This document shows, one piece after another, positions 22,321-35,300 of a stretch of 64,000 nt of DNA; within the stretch, counting starts at the first letter, position 1, and each line of letters begins with the position of its first letter. The DNA is from Cynocephalus volans (Eukaryota > Chordata > Mammalia > Dermoptera > Cynocephalidae): NCBI RefSeq assembly GCF_027409185.1, contig NC_084472.1:21004524-21068523 (forward strand). Direction: 5' to 3'. The position numbers were made by a program, and so were the translations under genes. Below the pieces are notes generated by a model. It was given only the letters and a program-made list of their open reading frames with translations. It did not search any database and had not been told where the DNA came from.

Positions 22321-24399
22321 TCCCCTTTATTCTGGACTTTTCCATTCTAGGCTGATTAATTCTATCTCATTTCTAAGCTTGAAATAAATATGGCACTGAA
22401 AAAGGTGTTTGTGTCCCAGTGACAAATATAATCCATGTAGTAGTTGTTAAACGGGAAATTCCAGAATCCTCCTGTGGCCTTGCCTCCTATTAAGCAGGAA
22501 GAAGCTTTTCCCCAAAGAGAGTTGACCAGAGCCTCATGTCCCCAGAGGGCCTCATTGGAAGCTGGTCTTTGGAAGTTCTAGCGTAAACATACTCCCACCC
22601 ACCTGGCTCATGTACAGACCAAGAACATCTTGGCTTTTCTTAGCAGAGCAGTTTTCTGTATGAGTCACTTCTGTCTCCTTATTTTGGACTTTCTGCCTCA
22701 GGGGACCTTGAGGAGCCATCCAATACTGTACTGAGAATGCTTTCAGCACTCAGCAAACAATGAACAATAGAAAACCTACTGAAAAGGCACACTCCCCTCA
22801 TTGTACATGGGAACCTGGCCACAGTATCCAGTTCAATGGAAACCAAGAACCTAGGCCAAAGTAACACACTGATGAAAATGCAGAGGGGAATACACCAGAA
22901 GATGAAGCCTTGGCTTTCTGAGCAGAGACTGATCCATTCAGGTCTGAAAACACAGTGTCCCAATGCTGGAAAGTCTTGGAAAATCTTCCATGGGAGCAGT
23001 CACAATCCCTAGACCCAATCTTGGATTCTAGAGCTACTGTAGGATCTTTGCCTGTTCCTCAAAGAATGGGCACACGGCAGAGAGGAGAAGGTTCAGTAAA
23101 AAGACATAGAGGGCTCAGGGTGCCAGAATGGAGCACACGGCCAATAGCCTTTCCTGCAAACATCCTTGGCTTGGTCCCTGTGTCCTTAGTGGTAGTTCCA
23201 AAGTCTCACCCTGATGGATTTGGAGTATCACAAATTATTTGGCTCTCTGCCTGTTTTCAGATCACCATCTTTGAGGAAGCACACTGGACAAGAAATATGT
23301 CCCTCTGCAAGCCAAGTGCAGTAAGTGAGTTTTTATGCTTGTGGGGTATTTTTAATATTGTGGGATGAGAATGGCCTTTCCTATTCTATCTTAATTTTCT
23401 GACTATGCAAACCCTTATTAGCATCTTGGGGCCCCTGGAAATATCCAAGGTCTCTACCGGTGCTTCCTGGAACATGGACTCACTAACATTTATCTGTCTA
23501 AAGTGGAAGGTATCTCTAATGATCCCAGCTGACATTTATTCAGTGCTTTTCACTCAGCGATCCCAAAGAGCTCTGCAAGCTGATTTACGGGCTGTCCACA
23601 GAGTGGGAGTGAATGGTAATGACCACAGTGATGATGATGGTGATGGATCACCCAGGCTCTGGTATTTGATATGTCATGTTGTTTCTGGGGCGTTTCCAAT
23701 TTCCTGAACTTCCCAGTGATTAGAAGCATGAGGGTAAGAGAGTGCTCCATCCATTTCATCCTGCATTTCTCAGTGGAGGTGACTCTGATTGGGGCCTTGG
23801 GAGTCCTTAATTCTCTCTCCCCCTCACACAAATTTTGGTAATGAGCAGAGAGCAGACATTCTGAAATGCTACAGTGGGGCCAGTCTGCATTTCTTCTCTC
23901 ACTGGACGTGCCTTCTTAGAGTATCCTCCACCACCTGAAACTCTTGTGGGCTCTTCTGCCCCATGGAAAAAGGGGAGGAAGCAGAAGCCAGGATAAACTC
24001 TCGTCGGTTCAGGTTTATAGTAGCATAATGGGCACAGAGCTGTATGGTTTTTTTTTTAAGCCGCGGAATGCTTTGCTCCCTTTTCTGTTCAAACAAAATT
24101 GTATGGAGAATCAACACATGAAGCAGATAAAATTGAGCCTCTCTGCTCCAGTCCTTCACCGCCCTGCCACCCCATGATGGGGATTCCTAAGACCTCCATT
24201 GAAAACCACCAGCTTCCTGGGGTGCTAGGTTATGATCTGTACATAGGAGACCTGAATTTCTTTCTATGGTTCCCCACTGACTTTTGAGTAAATAAATTAT
24301 TGAATATCTATGTGCTCTCCTTATTTCATCTCTAAAACAGAAACTAAGTACTCTTCATTAAATATTACAATTAAGGCTTTTAAAGTTAGGTCACAAGTG
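22321..24399. other. Unassigned non-coding stretch
   Basis: No gene or nameable repeat. Open frames of 65-137 codons occur on both strands without recognisable domains. A gatgatgatggtgatgg-like trinucleotide run lies near 23630. Confidence 0.4.
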
Positions 24400-24650
24400 T
24401 GCTAGAACTATAATAATAATAGGATAATAAGGTTTCAGGCATAGTCCTCAATGCTCTCCCTCATACCCTCATTTAATCCTTATAACCTCCTTATGGGGCA
24501 GGTACTACGGTTATCTCTACTTTAAGCAGGAGAAACTGAGGCACAGACAGGTTATGCAAATTTCCCAAGGTTCTCTCAGCTTGTAAGTGGTGTAGGCACA
24601 ATTCAATACCAGGGAGCCTGACCACAAAGCCCCATGATCTGAACCCTTGA
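24400..24650 (-). mobile_element. MIR SINE
   Basis: Reverse MIR: ccctcatttaatccttataac, tggggcaggtactacggtta, gagaaactgaggcacagac and a cagcttgtaagtggtgtagg-like block. Confidence 0.85.
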
Positions 24651-24652
24651 CA

Positions 24653-24786
24653 CTTGGTTTTCAAACTTGGTTGCATATTAGGATTGCTTAAGGATTTTAA
24701 AAAATTTCAGTAGCCCAGGCTGCACCCCAGGCCAGTTAAATCATAATCTTTGGGGGTGGGATATTAGTGAGAGCATTTTTAAGGCT
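24653..24786 (+). mobile_element. MER5-like hAT transposon, left part
   Basis: It starts ttggttttcaaacttggttgc and runs through attaggattgcttaagga and aggctgcaccccaggccag, the MER5A/Charlie layout. The expected right end is missing here and appears at 28471-28520, so later insertions split the element. Confidence 0.72.
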
Positions 24787-24812
24787 CTTTTTATGGGTTG
24801 AGCTGTGTCCTC
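24787..24812 (+). mobile_element. MLT1 LTR, left piece
   Basis: tatgggttgagctgtgtcctc matches the start of MLT1-type MaLR LTRs. The LTR continues at 28043 after the L1 insertion. Confidence 0.7.
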
Positions 24813-24828
24813 AAAAAAGACGTGTTGA

Positions 24829-27812
24829 TACATCATACCAAAACCTGTGGGATACTGCAAAAGCAGTACTAAGGGGGAAATTTATTGCATTAAATGCTCA
24901 CCTCAGAAGAATGGAAAGATGGCAATTGAACAACCTAACACTTCACCTTAAAGAACTAGAAAAACAAGAACAATCCAAACCTAAAGTTAGCAGATGGAAA
25001 GAAATAATTAAGATCAGAGCAGAACTGAATGAAATTGAAACCTGAAAAACAATACAAAAGATCAATGAATCAAAAAGTTGGTTTTTTGAAAAGATAAATA
25101 AAATTGACACACCATTAGCATGGCTAACAAAAAAAAAGAAGAGAGAAGATTCAAATAACAAAACTTAGAAATGAAAAAGGCGATATTACAACTGATTCAT
25201 CTGAAATACAAGGAATCATTCGAGACTATTATAAACAACTGTATGCCAACAAATTTGAAAATCTGGAGGAAATGGATAAATTTCTGGACACACACAAGCT
25301 CCCAAAACTGAGCCATTAAGACGTAGAAAATTTGAATAGACCAATAACAATAAAGGAGATTGAAGCTGTTATCAGAAGGCTCCCAACAAAGAAAAGCCCA
25401 GGACCAGATGGATTCACAGCAGAATTTTACCAAACATTCAAAGAGGAATTGACACCGATTCTTTACAAACTATTCCAAAAGATTGAAACGGACGCAAATC
25501 TCCCAAACTCATTCTATGAAGCAAACATCATCCTGATACCAAAACCAGGTAAAGATATAACCAAAAAAGAAAACTACAGGCCGATATCCTTGATGAATAT
25601 AGATGCAAAAATCCTCACTAAAATACTAGCAAACACAATACAGCAACACATATGTAAAATTATTCACCATGATCAAGTGGGATTCATCCCAGGGATGCAA
25701 GGTTGGTTCAACATATGCAAATCAATAAATGTGATACACCATATTAATAAAGTCAAACACAAGGACCATATGATCATCTCTATAGATGCTGAAAAAGCAC
25801 TTGATAAAGTTCAGCACTCATTCATGACAAAGACCCTCTATAAGTTAGGTATAGAGGGAAAGTATCTCAACATAATTAAAGCCATATATGACAAACCCAC
25901 TGCCAATATCATCCTGAATGGGCAAAAGCTGAAAGCTTTTCCTTTAAGAACAGGAACTAGACAAGGATGCCCACTCTCACCACTCCTATTCAACATAGTG
26001 TTGGAAGTACTAGCCAGAGCAATCAGAGAAGAGAAGGAAATAAAGGGCATCCAGATTGGAAAAGATGAAGTCAAACTGTCCCTGTTTGCAGATGACATGA
26101 TCCTATATATCGAACAACCTAAAACCTCTACAAAAAAACTCTTGGAATTGATAAAAGATTTAAGTACAGTAGCAGGATACAAAATCAACACACAAAAATC
26201 AGTAGCATTTCTTTTCTCCAATAGTGAACATGCAGAAAGAGAAATCAAGAAAGCCTGCCCATTTACAATAGCCACCAAAAAAATAAAATACTTAGGAATT
26301 GAGTTAACCAAGGAGGTGAAAAATCTCTATAATGAGAACTACAAACCACTGCTGAGAGAAATTAGAGAGGATACAAGAAGATGGAAAGATATCCAATGCT
26401 CTTGGATTGGAAGAATCAACATAGTGAAAATGTCCATACTACCCAAAGTGATATACAAATTCAATGCAATCCCCATCAAAATTCCAAAGACATTTTTCTC
26501 AGAAATGGAAAGGACTATCCAGACATTTATATGGAATAATAAAAGACCACATATAGCCAAAGCAATGCTGAGCAAAAAAAATAAAGCTGGAGGCATAACA
26601 CTACCTGACTTTAAGCTATACTACAAAGCTATAATAACCAAAACAGTATGGTACTGGCATAAAAACAGACACACTGACCAATGGAATAGAACAGAGAATC
26701 CAGAAATCAACCCACACACTTACTGCCATCTGATCTTTGACAAAGGCACCAAGCCTACTCACTGGGGAAGGGACTGCCTCTTCAGCAAATGGTGCTGGGA
26801 TAACTGGATATCCATATGCAGGAGAATGAAACTAGACCCATACCTCTCACCATATACTAAAATCAACTCAAAATGGATTAAGTTTTTAAATATACACCCT
26901 GAAACAATAAAACTTCTTAAAGAAAACATAGGAGAAACACTTCAGGAAATAGGACTGGGCACAGACTTCATGAATATGACCCCAAAAGCATGGGCAACCA
27001 AAGGAAAAATAAACAAATGGGATTATATCAAACTAAAAAGCTTCTGCACAGCAAAAGAAACAATTAACAGAGTTAAAAGACAACCAACAGAGTGGGAGAA
27101 AATATTTACAAAATATACATCTGACAAGGCATTAATATCTAGAATATATAAGGAACTCAAACAACTTTACAAGAAAAAAACAAGCAACCAAATTAAAAAA
27201 TGGGCCAAAGAGCTAAGTAGGGATTTCTCTAAGGAAGATATACAAATGGCCAACAGACATATGAAAAAATGCTCAACATCACTCAGCTTCTGGGAAATGC
27301 AAATCAAAACCACACTGAGATACCATCTAACCCCAGTTAGGATGGCTAAAATCCAAAAGACTCTGAACGATAAATGCTGGCGAGGTTGTGGAGAAAAAGG
27401 AACTCTCATACATTGTTGGTGGGACTGCAAAATGGTGCAGCCTCTATGGAAATTGGTATGGAGGTTCCTCAAACAATTGCAGATAGATCTACCATACGAC
27501 CGAGCTATCCCTCTGAGAGTATACCCAGAGGAATGGAAATCATCAAGTCGAAGGTATACCTGTTCCCCAATGTTCATCGCAGCACTCTTTACAATAGCCA
27601 AGAGTTGGAACCAGCCCAAATGTCCATCATCGGATGAGTGGATACGGAAAATGTGGTACATCTACACAATGGAATACTACTCAGCTATAAAAACGAATGA
27701 AATACTGCCATTTGCAACAACATGGATGGACCTCGAGAGAATTATATTAAGTGAAACGAGTCAGGCACAGAAAGAGAAATACCACATGTTCTCACTTATT
27801 GGTGGGAGCTAA
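24829..27812 (+). pseudogene. L1 ORF2p remnant (reverse transcriptase to C-terminus)
   Basis: It encodes ORF2p from about residue 281 on, but is broken. There is an in-frame TGA at 25043-25045 where the intact copy has Gln, one extra A in the A-run near 25129-25137 that shifts the frame, and a TAA at 25317-25319 in place of Glu. After that the frame stays open for 826 codons to 27812 and still holds the FADD reverse-transcriptase motif and the C-terminal Cys-rich motif. The N-terminal endonuclease is absent. A small length change near 27505 alters the sequence around the proline-rich site. It cannot support its own movement. Confidence 0.93.
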
Positions 27813-28026
27813 AAATTAATATATAAATTCACACACACACACACACACAAAACCGGGGGGGGGGAGAAGATATAACAACCACAATTACTTGAAGTTGATA
27901 CGACAAGCATACAGAGGGGACTTTGGTGGGGGGTACGGGGGGAGGGAGGAGGGAGGGAGGTTTTGGTGATGGGGAGCAATAATCAGCCACAATGTATATC
28001 GACAAAATAAAATTAAAAAAAAACAA
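24829..28026 (+). mobile_element. Young 5'-truncated L1
   Basis: A 3.2-kb copy of the last part of L1, starting at the position equivalent to 41852 of the full-length copy in this window and ending in a G-rich 3' UTR, AATAAA and poly(A). Duplications aaaaaagacgtgttga (24813-24828) and aaaaaagttgtgttga (28027-28042) flank it. Nucleotide identity to the full-length copy is high by eye (only scattered differences), so it is a fairly recent insertion. Its 5' truncation and coding lesions make it immobile. Confidence 0.95.
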
Positions 28027-28042
28027 AAAAAAGTTGTGTTGA

Positions 28043-28470
28043 GGTCCTAACCCTCAGTACCTCAGAATGTAATCTTATTTGCAAATAGGGTCATTGTAGA
28101 ATGCAATCACTTAAGTTAACATGAAGTCATACTGGAGTAGGGTATGCCCTTAATCCAGTGGCTGGTGTCTTAATAAGAAGATGGCCATGTAAAGACAAAG
28201 ACACACAGGGAGAATGCCATGTGACGCTGAAAGCAGAGACTGGAGTCATGCAGCTGCAGGCCAAGGAATGTACAAGATTGCTGGCAACCACAGAAGCTAG
28301 GAAGAGGCCAGGAAAGATTCTCCTCTTCAGGTTTCAGAAGCAGCCTGGCCCTGCTGACATCTTGATTTCAGACTTTGAGCCTCCAGAACTGTGAGACAAT
28401 AAGTTTTCTGTTGTTTTAAACCACCCCGTTTGTGGCACATTGTTATGACAGCTCTAAGAAACGAACACCA
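28043..28470 (+). mobile_element. MLT1 LTR, right piece
   Basis: It continues the LTR begun at 24787: gaggtcctaaccctcagtacc, cagaatgtaatcttatttgc, gcctccagaactgtgagac and aagttttctgttgttttaaa, ending near cgaacacca. The 16 bp before it repeat the L1 target duplication. Confidence 0.85.
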
Positions 28471-28520
28471 CTTCCCAAGTGATTTCAATGTACAGACAGG
28501 CTGAGGACCACTGCTGTATA
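28471..28520 (+). mobile_element. MER5-like hAT transposon, right end
   Basis: cttcccaagtgatttcaatg followed by gaggaccactgctgta matches the right terminal part of MER5A and completes the element begun at 24653. Confidence 0.65.
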
Positions 28521-28769
28521 TTAATCTCTCTTCTTAAGAATTTTCTGTGTGGATGGGGGGAAAAAGCCCTAGTAGATAACCTAGTCTTGATTAGGGCTGG
28601 TGTAGATCGTCTGCCATCCTGTGCCATCTTCTAAGGCTTGGGTCAGTGTTGTCCAGGCACATACGAGAAGGAAAACAGTTGGGCATGACGGAGATTTTTT
28701 GTAATTTTTTAAGCAATGTGGAGTCAACAGAGGCTTCTGATCAAGGAAGAAACATCGTCATTAACTTCA

Positions 28770-29000
28770 ACAATGTTGATAACATTTCATAAGGTCCTTA
28801 GTCTGTGACTGAAGCTGAAGTGTCTCATTTAATTATCCCAATGACCTTAGGAGATAGGTACTATCATTATTCCAATTTAATAGGTTTAGGAACTGAAATT
28901 AAGGGAATTTTAGTTACTGCTCAAGTCACATAGCTGGTAAAGTTAGAAACCTGGATTTGCGCCCTGGCTATCTGATTCCAGAGTTTGTAGGCTTAACTGA
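28770..29000 (-). mobile_element. MIR SINE
   Basis: Reverse MIR: gtctcatttaattatcccaat, gataggtactatcattattcc, a caagtcacatagctggtaaa-like block and tgattccagagtttgtaggc. Confidence 0.82.
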
Positions 29001-29457
29001 CTTACCAGTGATGGGAACCATCATTGGTGTTGAAGAAAAATAGCCCCACTGGCTGTGTAAGGCAGGTGAGCAGTGGGCTGCAGGAGAGAGAGAACGGGGA
29101 CAGAAAGGCCACCTAGGTAGTTACCCCAGTCATATGAAATATCTCAAGAGAAGAACAGACAAGAGTTAGCAACTGATCGTGCACTGGGAGATAGCACTCC
29201 AGTTAAGGATAGTTGAGTAACTGGGAGAAAGATGATACCTTTTTGAGCTAGAGAACAAAGGAAGGGGATGCCTTGGGTGGTAGAAGTTAAGGAGGTCTTT
29301 TTTGGACATTTCAAAAGGAAGTATTTACATGATATTCATGTAGGAGATGTGTATGAAGTATATGGAAATGTGGTTTCGAGATAGCTATCCTGCAAGAGGG
29401 ATGGATCACTGACCTAACCCTGAACATTTAGAAACTACATGCTGTGAAGACGTGGCG
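29001..29457. other. Unassigned non-coding stretch
   Basis: No gene or repeat recognised. Confidence 0.4.
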
Positions 29458-29685
29458 TAAGTGTGGTGCTTATGCTCATAGGCTCTGGAACTCAACTAGA
29501 CTGAGTCCCTAACCAACCGTTCGTTAGCTGTGTGACCGTGGGCAAGCCTCAGTCTCTTCATCTGCAAAGTGAGGATGCTGATAGGATCTATTTCACAGTA
29601 TCGTGGGGAGGATTAAATGAGATAAGACTTGTGGAGCGCTTGGCGCAAGGCAAATGCTTAGGAAACAGGCTTTACACTTGTCTCT
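29458..29685 (+). mobile_element. MIR SINE
   Basis: Forward MIR with a well-kept core: gttagctgtgtgaccgtggg, a gcctcagtctcttcatctgc-like block, gaggattaaatgagataag and a ggagcgcttggcgcaaggc-like end. Confidence 0.9.
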
Positions 29686-31999
29686 GCTTCTTGTAACCCA
29701 GAAAGATCCCCCTTGGTAATGCACTTCGTTTTTCATCTCCTTTCCCCATCTAAGACCTCTCTATGTCCACATTAGTACTTAGTTTTTCTTATTTAGTCTT
29801 CCAAATTAGCAGCTTCTTTTTCCTAAAAATCCATTTCTCCACTAACCCAGGAGTATCTTTTAGTGTTTCCTCTTTTCCTTCTTCTGAACTCAGTGTGGAT
29901 GGGATTTTCTGCTGGAGTAGCCACCTTATTTCATGGGGTCACGTGCCTTAGATGGAGGAGGAGACCAACAGCCCACGTGGCTCGGTCCCTCTCGTTGACT
30001 TCGATGGTATTCCTCTTTTGTTCATCTTCTCAGTTACCTCTGAGCATCCTTAGGCAGCAAGTCAGGGATTTTCTTTGTATGACCCATGTGCAGTGCCTGG
30101 TACCTTACAGACGCTCAGTGCAGATATATGAGGAATAGCTGCTTTTCTTAGGCAGGATCGAGTGGAATCAGATAATAAGAAAGGAATGCTTTCCTAGTCT
30201 TTTAGTTCTAGAAAGAGGTGTCTACAACAAAGGAGGAGAAGTCTGGAGAAAGTGACTTACTATCATCATTTCAATTCCTTAATGCTCAGAAAAAGGAACG
30301 TTTTACTCTAGAGAAAATGAAGGACATGCTGTGTGGGTGAGGTCATCTGTCGCTGGAGATTTGGGGGACTGTAGTTAAAACCAGTTTGAAAGAACGATGT
30401 GCGGGTCATTACAATGGTTTCATTACTGATGTGCTTCCCGTGGTTTCTCCTCTTCAGTTCATCCTAGACATGGCTCCATTTGTCTTTCTCAATAACACAC
30501 TTTTATCAAGTTTCCCTCCAGATAAAAATGTTTTTTAATAACTTCCCTTTGCCTAAAGAAGTGAGTCTCAAAGCTTGATGGTGGTAGCCAAAATCGTCTA
30601 CCCTAAGCCCGTCCCATCCTGCAGTCTTCCCTTTCTCACATGTTTCCGTCATAGCGCGCCAGAGCTTCTTGCTGCCCCTCATCCCACCTCCACGTCTGGC
30701 CGTCATCCTCATGCTGCACACAGATACCCCCCAGAGTCAGTTCCATTTGCTGAGTAGTCAGCAGTTGTTAATTTTCTAGTGAACTTTGCCCCTGGAACAG
30801 CCTGATCCACCTCCCCGCTAAGCCCCCTTGCTTTTCTCAAACCCACAACTGGCCTGCCTCCTACCCTACCTGCATACTCAAGTTAAAACTTAGATTATTT
30901 ACAAAAGATCAATAAGCAAACTAATTAAGTACATGTAATTGAAAAGAGAGCATGCTCTGCAATGTTAAACGGTGGGTTTGGAGTGAAGACTGTGGCCTTT
31001 GAGCTTTAGCTTTCTGTAGCATCAGGCTCAGAATGGAGTAGACTCTGTGAGAACATGGACTTCTCAGAGCCATGCCTGAGTCCCTGGTAATGTAAAAGGT
31101 TTAGAACGGAGAAGGTGTTGAGAATATCTGAATGCCCTGAGAGAGTATGTAGGGCTCCTGAAATATTTAACTTGCTAACAGGAAGGAGTAGAGGAGATTC
31201 TGGTTCAGTAATTATCTGTGGTCTAACTGACTGCCTCTGTGAGTCATTCTATCCACCAGTCAACTGGAATTTACCAAGTTTCTCTGATCCTGATTGAGCT
31301 GACTCATATAAACTATAGTGAGTTTTCTCTTGGACTCAAGGCTCCATGGAATTAATCAAACTTTGGGTTTGTCTACTGTAATCAGTTTGATACTTGCTTT
31401 CTGCTCATGGATGACTCCTGGCCTTCATTAAATCTGAAGGTTTCAGCTTTTGTTAGTACACACCACCTCAATCAATACAAGCAAGTGCAGCTGTCTCCTA
31501 AATGAGAATGTCAAGCTGAGGCCCTGATAACCAATAGTTACTAAATACTTAATGATCTGCATTGTGTGTCACAGTGTCTTCATCACATTTCAGTTTAGGG
31601 CCTTGAACTTACCTTCAAAAAAACTCTTTTCTAAAATGCACCCTGTTATTTTCATTTTTTATTTTCCTTATTTAACATTTTACAACACATCAGCAAAGTA
31701 CTTCAGGAAACACAAAGTGGGACCCAGAATTTGGAAGAGCTGAGAACTATCAGCTCCATGGCATCATCTGTCCCAAAAAGGGTAGTATTTTTTTAATATG
31801 GTGCTCATTACTGCTGCTTATCAAATATTCCAATCTTTCCCATTCCACATATATGATATTGTTGTATTTCCTGAATCTCGCATTGATGGGGTCATGTGAC
31901 TAGTTTTGGCTAATGAGTCAAAAGCAAAAGCAACATGTGTTACTTTTTTGCTGGAACATTAATGTCAATGTGAGACCCTTCAGATTCAAATTTCCCTTT
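29686..31999. other. Unassigned non-coding stretch
   Basis: No supported gene or repeat over 2.3 kb. Open frames of 60-91 codons have no recognisable domain. Confidence 0.4.
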
Positions 32000-32004
32000 G
32001 CTAC

Positions 32005-32435
32005 CAAATTAGCCTGGGTTTTCCAGAGAAACAGAACCAATATATATACATATATATAAAATAAGAAATTACTCATGCAGTTATAGAGGTTGAGAAGACC
32101 CAAGATCTCTGGTGGGCAAGCTGGAGACTCTCCCAGGATAGCTGATGGTGTGAGTTCAAGTCTGAGTCTGAGGCCAAAGGCAGAAGACCAATGTCCCAGG
32201 TCAAAGACAGACAGAAGGAGAGCAAATTTTCCCAGACATTTGCTCTATTTAGGTCATCAACAGATTAGATGAGGTCCACCTACATTGGGGAGGGCAATTT
32301 GCTTTACTCAGTCTACCAACTCAAATATTAATCTCATTCAGAAACACTCTCACAGACATACCCAGAATAATGTTTAACCAAATATCTGAGCATCCTATGG
32401 CTCAGTCAAGTTGACACATAAAATTAACCAACACA
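32005..32435 (-). repeat. 3' LTR of the ERVL provirus (MLT2)
   Basis: On the plus strand it starts caaattagcctgggttttcc (the MLT2 tgtattagtcaggg start, mutated) and ends aattaaccaacaca. Inside are agaaacagaaccaatatata, a ttactcatgcagttatagagg-like block and agttgacacataaaattaac. A purine-rich stretch (minus strand acaaggggtggact) adjoins it on the internal side, where the polypurine tract belongs. Confidence 0.88.
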
Positions 32436-33479
32436 AGTCCACCCCTTGTGAACTTGGTACCCAAGTACCTTAAACCATACTTAATCTCTAAATAAAGATA
32501 ATAACAAGGCCATAATTCTACTTAATCTGATACAACTATCCTGTGCACAACTGAAAATGCAGTAACCCCTTCCCTGGAAGAGGAGGTAAAGTCCTTGAGA
32601 GATGTTTACTCTTCTCCTTGATAACCCATAAAGTAAATTTTGTGATATAAGATTAACAACACTTAAATATTATGATATAAAGTCAATACATCTTATGTTA
32701 CATGATAAAGGGATATGAGAGGAAAGAAAACAAAGATATCTGCTTAATACACACATACACACAAATATATTCATAACAAAATAAGGAGGAAATACTCATG
32801 AAAATTACAGTTGTCATTTCTGTAACTGGTCATGTGGTCATAGGCTGTGTGTATAGTTATATCTTCTTCCACTATCCATTCTGTATTCCCTTTACCTTCG
32901 ACAAGCACCTCAGCTGGTCATGGTTTTTTACCTGGTAGAGTGACCCAAACCTTCATTCCTGAAGGGTCTGGGACATTAGTAGTTCTGCTTGGGTTGGGCT
33001 TTTGTAGTTTTCTGTTGATCTTAATCCCAAAACATGGTGATACTAAGAGACACCCTAAGGGATCTCCTGTATTCTAGACATACTATTACTTACTTCCATT
33101 ATGGAATAATAGTCCAATTTACTCTTGGTAGTCAGGATCAGTCCCCCTAGCTGGCAAGTAACTCTCTTTTTTGCCTGTTAATTCAGAGGTATGAGGAGTT
33201 CAAAGTGACTCAGTGGCAGTGTCAACTCCCACTTCAATGGAATTATTGTTTTGTCTCCTGGTGGGAGCATTCCTCCCTTTGAAACTAAGACCTCTAGGCT
33301 AGCAGAGCATAACAAACATTTTGCTAGTGGATCACTAGAGGTAATGATGAATAGAGCCACTCCCATTTCCACCCCTTCATTCCTGGACCCGTGAATCCTG
33401 GCTATGGGAGAAGCAGCACTGTGTATTAGATGCTGATGCAAAGCATACACAGCCTTCTAGAGAACCTTGCCCCAGCCTT
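32436..33479 (-). pseudogene. ERVL 3' internal region
   Basis: This interval lies between integrase and the 3' LTR. It begins with the agtccaccccttgtgaactt stretch that I associate with the internal side of ERVL 3' LTRs. In ERVL a dUTPase is often encoded here, but I see no clear dUTPase motif and the frames are closed. Confidence 0.5.
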
Positions 33480-33860
33480 GCAAGATAATTCCACCTAGTT
33501 GGTACTGTAACTGAGGATTCAAAAGGCCATTCCACTATTCTATTAAACCAACTGCTTCAGGATGCAGAGAATTATGCTAAGCCCAGTGGAGTTCATGACC
33601 ATGGGCCCACTGCTGCACTTCATTTGCTGTGAAGTGAGTTCTTTGATCAGAAGCCATGCTGTATGGAATGCCATGACAGTAGATAAGGTATTCTGTATGT
33701 CCATGGATGGTAGTTTTGGCAGAAGCATCAAATGGAAATGGTGAGGAAGACAAATCCATATCCAGAGTAAGTGTCTATTCCAGTAAAAACAAAACGCTGC
33801 CCCTTCCACGATAGAAGTGATCCAGTGTAATCAACTGGCCACCAGGTGGCTGACTGATCA
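33480..33860 (-). pseudogene. pol: ERVL integrase core remnant
   Basis: Minus-strand translation shows an integrase core. A Val-Asp-Tyr segment near 33835 and a Gly-Ile-Asp-Thr-Tyr-Ser segment near 33770 fit the first catalytic strand. A Ser-Asp-Gln-x-Thr-His-Phe-Thr segment near 33645 holds the second catalytic Asp. These lie in different reading frames, so frameshifts separate them. The His following the second Asp motif is kept. The enzyme would normally insert retroviral DNA in the nucleus; this copy cannot be made as one protein. Confidence 0.8.
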
Positions 33861-35300
33861 CACCAGGGAATGGAACCATGTCAGGGACTCAGTGTTGGTC
33901 TCTGCTGCTGGCAGATTGGACACTCAGCAGTGGCTGTAGCCAGGTCAGCCTCAGTTGGTGGAAGTCCATGTTGCTGAGCCATCCACACCCTCCATCCCTG
34001 CCACCATGGCCACTTTGCTCATGTCCCCATTGGGCAGTGACAGGGATGACTGGGAAAGAATCTGGTGTTCATAGAACATGTCATTCTATTCACTTGAGTA
34101 TTAAAATCATTCTCTGCTGAGGTCATTCTTTGGTGAGCATTCACATGGAAGAGAACTACCTTTACATTTTTTGCCCATTCAGAGAGGTCTCCACATAACT
34201 CTTCCCTATCTGTGTCACCAATTTCCCCAAATGTCCCTTTCAAGTCTCTGAACATGCAGCCAAACCATTGTCTACAGCCAATGAATTAGTTGTAATCATA
34301 TGTCTGACCATTTCTCCTTCCAAGCAAAGTGTAAAACCAGGTGCACTGCCTGAAGTTCTACACACTGGGAGGACTTCCTTTCACCAATGTCCTTAAGGGA
34401 TGTCCTAGAAAGAGGCTGTATTGCCATAGCTTCCACTTTCAGGCAGTGCCTGCATATGATGCAGAACCATTTGTAAACCAGGCCTGAGTTGAGTCTTTTC
34501 TTTCTCTGTCAACTGATCACAGGGAACTCCTCATAAGACCGTAGGTGTAGGGTGGCAGAGAGAAGGCAGCATAGCAGGAGTAGGAACCATGTGCATTTGG
34601 GCCACTTCTTCATGTAATCTAATTGTGCATTCAGGGTCTGCTCGGGCCTGATTACGTAGATGCCACTTCCGTCTGATGGTGGAATGCTGTGCTGTGCATA
34701 TCTAACTTTATAACTTGGTGGGTCGGATAAGACCCAGTTCATGATGGGCAGCTCAGGTTGTATGGTAACTCAGTGGCCCATGGTTAAGCATTTAGTTTTT
34801 ACTAAGGCCCAGTATCAGATCAAGAGTCGTTTCTCAAAAGGAGAATAGTTATCTGCAGAAGATGACAGGGCTTTGCTCCAAAATCCTAAAGGCCTGCCAA
34901 AGGCTCCAAACTGCATCCTTATTTGCCACTGACACTTTCAGCACCATTGGATCTGCTAGATTATATGGCCCAAGTGGCCCAAGTGTCTGAGCAGCTCACA
35001 CAGCAACCTGGACCTGTTGCGGAGCCTTCTCTTGTTCTGGGCCCCACTCAAAACTGGAAGCTTTTTGGGTCACTTGGTGAATGGGCTGTAGTAAGACGCC
35101 CAAATGAGGAATGCATAGCCTCCACAATGCAAAGAAGGCCATTTGACATTGTGCCTCATTTTTGGTTCCGGGAGAGATCAGATGCCACAAATTATCTTTC
35201 ACTTTACAAGGGGATATTTTCACAGGTGCGACATCATTGGGCCTATAAGAGTTTCACTGAGAAGGACTCTGAATTTTTGTTGTATTTACTCCAATCCTTT
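33861..35300 (-). pseudogene. pol: ERVL RNase H / connection region remnant
   Basis: By position this lies between the reverse transcriptase palm and the integrase core on the minus strand. Short minus-strand frames occur (34509-34742; 34996-35223), and the 34019-34255 piece reads like the end of RNase H (a Val-Asn-Ala-His-Gln segment, where a VDAHQ-type motif is common). It is heavily interrupted by stops. Confidence 0.55.

Noticed and set aside
23550..23707. His-rich minus-strand peptide (run of His codons)
   Set aside because: It is a translated ATG/ATC trinucleotide-like repeat (gatgatgatgg region), not a gene.
25838..27661. Minus-strand frames of 85-164 codons inside both L1 copies
   Set aside because: They are antisense shadows of ORF2; the same frames recur at the matching place in the full-length L1.
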